A DNA stretch of 25,121 nt from CAZHOV01 sp964534315 (lineage in GTDB: Bacteria; Bacteroidota; Bacteroidia; Chitinophagales; Saprospiraceae), in contig CAZHOV010000081.1 of the NCBI GenBank assembly GCA_964534315.1, forward strand, positions 1 to 25,121. Direction: 5' to 3'. A program made the translations under genes and the position numbers. Below are positions 21,901 to 25,121 of this stretch, piece after piece (position 1 is the first letter of the stretch; each line of letters begins with the position of its first letter). A model generated the notes under the pieces. The model was not told the origin of the DNA and did no database searches. It worked only from the letters and a program-made list of their open reading frames with translations.

Positions 21901-24900
21901 ATGGAAACAATTAACCCACCACGTCAAAAGACGCGTTCGTTCTCGGTTCGGCCCTTACAGTCTATCCTTTTGCTTAGGTCAGTCATCATGCTTATTTCAA
22001 TTCTTTTTGTCAATTCGGGATATAGTCAAGCACAAGTGGACAGTTTGGTACTTACTCAAATTGATAGTTTAATTGAATTAGAAAAAGAATTTTTTAAAAA
22101 AAACCAATTGGAAGAAGCTAAGGAGGTTCTTTTAATAGCTGAAAATCTGGTAGAGAGACATTTAAAGCCGGACTTTAAACTCTATGCCGATTATTGGGAT
22201 AAGCTTGGGGTAGAATGGAAAAGAGCAAGGCTGGATTTAGATAAGGCGGAGGAGTGTTTTTTAAATGCCTTGGAGGTGAGGAGGGAAGGGTATGGGGAGG
22301 AAAGTGCGGAGTATGCAAGAAATTTGGCGAATTTAGGAGGGTGGTATTCTTGGTTGGGGCAATTTGAAAAGGGTGAAATACAAATAGTTAAAGCTGTCAA
22401 AGTGAAAAGTTTGATTTTTGGAAATGAGCATCTTGAAACTCTAAAAACATACAACTATTTGGGGTACATATATTTTAAAGTAGGAAATTATGATAGGGCG
22501 GAAAAAATATTTCTTGAAATCATTCATCAACTGGCAAAGGACAATAAAAAATTTACACCAGTATATAAAAGCGCTCTTACAATAATTGGAAGGTTATATA
22601 CTAAGATGGGATCTATAAATAAAGGAGAAACTTTCTTACTAGAAAGTCTTTCATTGAGTAAAAGTTCCAATGATACATTAACCGAAGCATTTGCTGGCAC
22701 CCTGATGAGTCTCGGGCATAATTATCGTAGAAAAGGAGATTATAAAAAAGCTGAATATTTTTTTCAAAAATTCCTTTTGTTAATAAAAAAAAAGTATGGA
22801 AATGAAGACCATAGGTACGCTATTGCTTTATCCAATCTTGGGATGATTTATAACCATTTAGGGGAAAAAAATATTGCTCTTTCATACCACGAAGAGGCCC
22901 TTCAATTGCTAAATAAGAGATTAGGAAATCAACATTCAAATTATTTAAATGTAAAGACGAATTTAGCATCGATTTATTTTGAAAATGGAAATTATAAAAA
23001 GGGGATTAAGGCATTAGAAGAATCTATATTAGATTATGAAAAGGTAAGTGGGAATCAGGTTTTCATGATAAGCTTGCGTCAATTTTTGATATATATGTAT
23101 ATGTATTTGGGAGATCATGAAATAGCAATGGAATTATCACATGGATGTTTTTTTAATATTAAAAGACAATTAAAAAATGCTAATGGATACCTGACAGAAA
23201 TAGAATTAGATAGATTTATTCAAACTTATTGCAGAACCGCGATAAAGCAAATTCAATCGTTAGCTATTGGAAAGTCTTCTCAAAATTTCTCAGGCTTGCA
23301 ATATAGTATTGCCTTAGATTATAAAGGGCTGCAATTAGCAACTAGTAAAAGTACTTTAGCTTACATTTTCGAAAATAAGGACTCGTCTATTTTAGAGTGT
23401 TTTTTGGATCTTCAAGCTACACAAAGAAAAATTGCCAAAGAATATCAAAAGCCCATTTTGAAACGGCGTGATATGCAGTATCTTAGTAATAAAAAAGAAA
23501 CACTCGAAAAGCAACTCGCCCGCGCCTCCGCCACGTTCCGCCAACAACAAGCGGCTTCCAAAATCACCCATAAAGAAGTGCAAGGCGCTCTTAAACCCGG
23601 CGAAGCAGCTATCGAATTTGTCCATTTCGACTATCTCAATCCTGAACGAACGGATAGTGTCCTTTATGCAGCAGCGATCCTGCTCCCCGGTAAAGAGAAC
23701 GCCCACTTCATTCCGCTGTTCGAAGAAGATCAACTCTATGAGCTATTGGGGAAACAAGAAACAGCCCAATTAGGCTATGAAGCTTCCCTGTATGGAACAC
23801 CGGCAGAAAAAAGTGGAAACAAACTAGCTAAAAATAAACGAGGAGCCCGAAGAAAGGAAGCACCTCAGGCCGCTCCCGGCGATCGGCTGACTCCAAAGAG
23901 CAAAAAGAGCAATCTGCATGATTTGATCTGGCAACCGCTTGACTCCCTACTCCAAGAGGTAGAAACCATCTATTATTCCCCTTCCGGATTGCTCAATCGT
24001 CTAAATCTTGGAGCTATCTCCATTGATCGAAAGACCCGGATGCAAGATCAATACCAAATGCGCTGGCTATCATCCACCCGTCAGTTGGCATTGGAAGAAG
24101 ATCGAGAAGAATCCGGAGGACTAACTGCCCTGATCTACGGCGGAATCGAATACGCTTACGATAGCCTGTCAGTTGCGCAACGAGATACGAATGATCTGGC
24201 GTTTTCGAAGAGCAACTATTTTGATCTCACCAGTAGGTCGCTAAGAGGTAATAGCTGGGATTACCTGGAAGGAACAGCGGAAGAGAGCCAAAAAGTCCAT
24301 CAACTGTTAATCAAGAATCAATACCAGGCCAATTTAATAACAGGCTTTGAAGCCACTGAAGAATCCTTCAAGCAGATCGGAATAAAGGGTGAATCGCCGA
24401 AGGTGATCCACCTGGCTACCCACGGCTTCTTCTTTCCCGACCCCTCTGAAGGAGGAGAGCCAAACCCTCCAGGGGGCGTAAACGAGCCTGTTTTCAAACT
24501 CTCCGACAACCCCATGATTCGCTCCGGTCTGATTATGGCAGGAGCTAACCGCGCCTGGCAAGGCGAAGAACCGATAGAGGGAATGGAAGACGGCATCCTA
24601 ACCTCCTACGAAATCAGCCAACTCAACCTGACGAATACGGAGTTAGTGGTGCTCTCCGCTTGCGAAACCGGTCTTGGCGATATCAAGGGAAGCGAAGGCG
24701 TATTTGGTCTTCAACGGGCCTTTAAAAAAGCCGGGGTGAACTACCTGATCATGAGCTTATGGCAGGTGCCCGATCAGGAGACCAAGGAGTTTATGGTCAC
24801 CTTCTACGAGTATTGGTTGGGGGATGAAATGAGCATTCCGGAGGCTTTTCAAGCCACCCAGCAGGAGATGCGCAAGCGGTATAAAGATCCGTATAAGTGG

Positions 24901-24924
24901 GCGGGGTTTGTGTTGATGGAATGA
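21901..24924 (+). CDS. Exported TPR-CHAT protein (caspase-like putative peptidase)
   Basis: A 1007-residue protein from the ATG at 21901; the frame is open upstream only with a TTG at 21844. A basic N-terminus leads into a hydrophobic segment ending in SGYSQAQ, a likely signal peptide. About eight TPR units span roughly 85-390 (for example YKKAEYFFQKFLLLI, ALSNLGMIYNHLGEKNIALS). A helical linker region follows to about 560. The CHAT domain occupies about 600-1007, with HLATHGFFFPD (catalytic His841) and VVLSACETGLGDIKG (catalytic Cys921), then GLQRAFKKAGVNYLIMSLWQ. Both residues of the dyad are present, so it should be active. A Lys/Arg-rich insert (about 637-671) interrupts the front of the domain. 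Base composition changes sharply near 23500. CHAT proteins are caspase-like peptidases; this one's target is unknown. Confidence 0.9.
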   Translation: METINPPRQKTRSFSVRPLQSILLLRSVIMLISILFVNSGYSQAQVDSLVLTQIDSLIELEKEFFKKNQLEEAKEVLLIAENLVERHLKPDFKLYADYWDKLGVEWKRARLDLDKAEECFLNALEVRREGYGEESAEYARNLANLGGWYSWLGQFEKGEIQIVKAVKVKSLIFGNEHLETLKTYNYLGYIYFKVGNYDRAEKIFLEIIHQLAKDNKKFTPVYKSALTIIGRLYTKMGSINKGETFLLESLSLSKSSNDTLTEAFAGTLMSLGHNYRRKGDYKKAEYFFQKFLLLIKKKYGNEDHRYAIALSNLGMIYNHLGEKNIALSYHEEALQLLNKRLGNQHSNYLNVKTNLASIYFENGNYKKGIKALEESILDYEKVSGNQVFMISLRQFLIYMYMYLGDHEIAMELSHGCFFNIKRQLKNANGYLTEIELDRFIQTYCRTAIKQIQSLAIGKSSQNFSGLQYSIALDYKGLQLATSKSTLAYIFENKDSSILECFLDLQATQRKIAKEYQKPILKRRDMQYLSNKKETLEKQLARASATFRQQQAASKITHKEVQGALKPGEAAIEFVHFDYLNPERTDSVLYAAAILLPGKENAHFIPLFEEDQLYELLGKQETAQLGYEASLYGTPAEKSGNKLAKNKRGARRKEAPQAAPGDRLTPKSKKSNLHDLIWQPLDSLLQEVETIYYSPSGLLNRLNLGAISIDRKTRMQDQYQMRWLSSTRQLALEEDREESGGLTALIYGGIEYAYDSLSVAQRDTNDLAFSKSNYFDLTSRSLRGNSWDYLEGTAEESQKVHQLLIKNQYQANLITGFEATEESFKQIGIKGESPKVIHLATHGFFFPDPSEGGEPNPPGGVNEPVFKLSDNPMIRSGLIMAGANRAWQGEEPIEGMEDGILTSYEISQLNLTNTELVVLSACETGLGDIKGSEGVFGLQRAFKKAGVNYLIMSLWQVPDQETKEFMVTFYEYWLGDEMSIPEAFQATQQEMRKRYKDPYKWAGFVLME

Positions 24925-25121
24925 ATAATTAATAATGAGTAATGGATAATTAGAGGACAGGAGGACAAGAGGGCAGGATGGAAATACATCAATCTACCCT
25001 TGGAGGTGCCAGTCGCTATGCGCCTGGTCAATTGGTCCTGTAAATTTGGCTACAGAGGTTGTAATCGCTACGCGCTTACTTGAAAAACGAGGACACCTTC
25101 TCTGCTAGGAATTGAACTTGT
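24925..25121. other. Non-coding end of window with low-complexity sequence and paired palindromes
   Basis: No gene seen. It begins with a run of AATTAATAATGAGTAATGG type (24927-24950), continues through purine-rich GGACAGGAGGACAAGAGGG, and then holds two REP-like palindromes described separately. The similar AT-rich motif TAATTAGTAATG also follows the ABC permease gene at 18309. Confidence 0.5.
25009..25079. repeat. Pair of REP-like palindromes with shared CGCTAYGCGC core
   Basis: CCAG-T-CGC-TAT-GCG-C-CTGG (25009-25027) and GTAA-T-CGC-TAC-GCG-C-TTAC (25061-25079) have the same architecture: a four-base outer stem, a T·C mismatch, a three-base CGC/GCG inner stem and a TAY loop. The outer stems differ but stay complementary, which is compensatory and suggests selection for the fold. 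They are 33 bases apart and in the same orientation. Confidence 0.6.

Noticed and set aside
21901..24924. CHAT gene as part of a gasdermin or CRISPR III-E type defence system
   Set aside because: No gasdermin, Cas, reverse transcriptase or other defence gene is in the window, and the protein seems exported.
18377..24924. SPFH gene, unknown gene, GRDP-like pair and CHAT gene as a single new system
   Set aside because: Gaps of 97-224 bases, divergent orientation of the CHAT gene and lack of shared motifs give no evidence that they work together.
24849..25031. 60-residue minus-strand frame at the end of the window
   Set aside because: It runs through low-complexity DNA and antisense to the CHAT gene and has no recognisable features.
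1..25121. tRNA, rRNA, CRISPR arrays and transposase genes
   Set aside because: I looked on both strands and saw no cloverleaf with CCA-end features, no regularly spaced repeats with unique spacers and no transposase motifs.

Overview
The window looks like chromosome of a Bacteroidota member, most likely from the Saprospiria/Lewinella side of the phylum. Indicators are a large DUF2723 membrane protein, a DUF4834-type microprotein, an exported TPR-CHAT protein, a carotenoid cluster with a CruF-type hydratase, poor Shine-Dalgarno sequences, and several TAnnTTTG-type promoter elements. The exact genus is inference. No rRNA, tRNA, CRISPR array, insertion sequence, integrase or phage gene was seen, and almost all the space is chromosomal coding sequence.

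Region 1 (1-5250, minus strand) is a tight three-gene operon: a DUF2723 GT-C-like membrane protein, ribose-5-phosphate isomerase B, and an exported M28 metallopeptidase. It is followed by a hairpin that may be its terminator. Divergent from it (5446-6299, plus) are a 58-residue DUF4834-like protein and an unknown tail-anchored protein.

Region 2 (6318-9093, minus) is a carotenoid operon: a CrtI/CrtD-type desaturase, a CruF-type hydratase and a CrtZ-type hydroxylase. This combination would suit a saproxanthin- or myxol-like monocyclic carotenoid. A strong palindromic element lies between the desaturase and cruF, and the promoter region carries a triple 8-bp direct repeat.

Region 3 (9403-13665) has a lipoprotein with a TonB-C-like domain overlapping an exported TPR protein (plus). 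These meet, with no gap, a dnaB-rluB-type operon (minus). Upstream of dnaB is a 431-bp non-coding stretch with paired DnaA-box-like inverted repeats and an AT-rich core; one of the repeat pairs also forms a textbook terminator for the next gene.

Region 4 (14097-19579) holds an exported coiled-coil protein, a diacylglycerol-kinase-family lipid kinase, a NatA/NatB-like ABC exporter pair and an SPFH-domain protein.

Region 5 (19804-25121) is the most accessory-looking part. It contains an unknown protein, a translationally coupled pair made of a GRDP-like protein and a protein with a Gly/Cys-rich tail, and a 1007-residue exported TPR-CHAT protein whose base composition changes abruptly between its TPR and CHAT portions. 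The window ends in non-coding DNA with two matching REP-like small palindromes. I did not find a convincing complete new system; the GRDP-like/Cys-tail pair, the dnaB upstream region and the chimeric CHAT gene are the best candidates for follow-up.
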